A DNA stretch of 64,000 nt from Candidatus Babeliales bacterium (lineage in GTDB: Bacteria > Babelota > Babeliae > Babelales > Chromulinivoraceae). This document shows positions 63,608 through 64,000 of this stretch, one piece after another; the first letter of the stretch is position 1; each line of letters opens with the position of its first letter. The notes beneath the pieces were generated by a model that was not told where the DNA came from, did not search any database, and was given only the letters and a program-made list of their open reading frames with translations. The DNA lies in assembly GCA_018062405.1 (NCBI GenBank), contig JAGOSF010000001.1, positions 62,001-126,000 on the forward strand. Reading direction: 5' to 3'. Made by a program: the position numbers and the translations under genes.

Positions 63608-64000
63608 ATGAAAAAAATAATTATAATCTTTATGCTGGCTATTATTATCTACGACAGTTGTATTGCAACACCAAAAACTATCTTTGAATCAACAGAGAGT
63701 GATAAAAAAACATCGATCATGCCACCCATAAAAACAACCTATTTTATTAATGGTAGAGTGAATGATATCATCATAAGAGTCATTTATGGCAAAAATCAGC
63801 CTTTAGAAAAAATAATCGCTATAGGACACACCTTCACCTATCATCACAAACCAAATGATCTAAAAAAAGTTACTTGCTCAAATATTATACAAAATGAAAA
63901 ACCAGTCACCATAACAGAATCTGACCTTAAAAATCATGCTGTCTTTGTTTTCAATACCGACAAAATTGAAAAATACCATTTTAAAGATGCAAAACATAAA
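63608..64000 (+). CDS. Exported protein of unknown function, 3' end missing
   Basis: An ORF starting at ATG 63608 after a strong ribosome site (AAGGGGGAATC), open to the right edge (131 codons). The signal peptide is MKKIIIIFMLAIIIYDSCIA. The mature part has a strand-rich stretch (TTYFINGRVNDIIIRVIYGK, then AIGHTFTYHHKPNDL) that could be a small beta domain. Function is not recognised and the C-terminus is not visible. Confidence 0.7.
   Translation, partial: MKKIIIIFMLAIIIYDSCIATPKTIFESTESDKKTSIMPPIKTTYFINGRVNDIIIRVIYGKNQPLEKIIAIGHTFTYHHKPNDLKKVTCSNIIQNEKPVTITESDLKNHAVFVFNTDKIEKYHFKDAKHK

Overview
The window is AT-rich DNA of a bacterium with a Gram-negative style envelope: it encodes Lgt, a Pal-like lipoprotein, MlaE/MlaF, secretins and a predicted outer-membrane barrel. 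Housekeeping genes (ABC-F, lgt-dnaG-rpoD, eno, tpiA-secG, gatB-rng, jag-like-mnmE, ruvA, orn, priA, mutY-like, polA) alternate with many signal-peptide proteins of no recognised family. That mix, plus polymorphic toxins, suggests a small-genome host-associated lineage. Candidatus Dependentiae (TM6) fits best, but this is an inference from content, with no database search behind it.

Layout. 1-4.9 kb: tail of an ABC-F gene, a delta-60 repeat protein and a barrel-like protein with a long acidic tail. 4.9-12.2 kb: lgt-dnaG-rpoD-corC in one tightly packed unit, then enolase, closed by a bidirectional terminator. 12.2-20.8 kb (minus strand): an envelope secretion/pilus operon with a GspC-like protein, two different secretins, a PilM-PilN fusion (or GspL) and a PilO/GspM-like protein. 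20.8-24.8 kb: moxR, mlaF, mlaE, secG, tpiA. 24.9-27.3 kb: two paralogous exported proteins and a Pro/Thr-rich secreted protein.

27.3-35.4 kb (minus strand) is the most striking region: three consecutive toxin/immunity pairs. One toxin is a 1213-residue full-length protein; the other two are short orphan forms that carry only a hydrophobic leader, a shared ~150-residue module and a C-terminal effector domain. Two effectors show the same HxH, GGH and K spacing expected of bacterial EndoU nucleases. All three immunity proteins belong to one family, with a conserved C-terminal half and a variable N-terminal half. Near-identical DNA therefore brackets a variable toxin-tip/immunity-head cassette, a layout well suited to cassette exchange by homologous recombination.

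35.5-39.4 kb: gatB-rng and the Pal-like lipoprotein. 39.5-42.9 kb: a family of secreted proteins built on a 39/43-residue repeat, plus two small Cys-containing ORFs. 43-48 kb: mnmE, a Jag_N-only protein, tRNA-Gly(GCC), ruvA and an AGCS symporter. 48-54 kb: secreted unknowns, a membrane-anchored HisE/MazG-like protein, a double D-Ala-D-Ala ligase fusion and orn. 54-64 kb: priA, exported coiled-coil proteins, a MutY-like glycosylase without Fe-S cysteines, two tiny Cys-containing exported proteins, polA and the start of one more exported protein.

Limits: families were assigned by reading motifs, not by searches. Promoters, short ORFs and domain boundaries are approximate.
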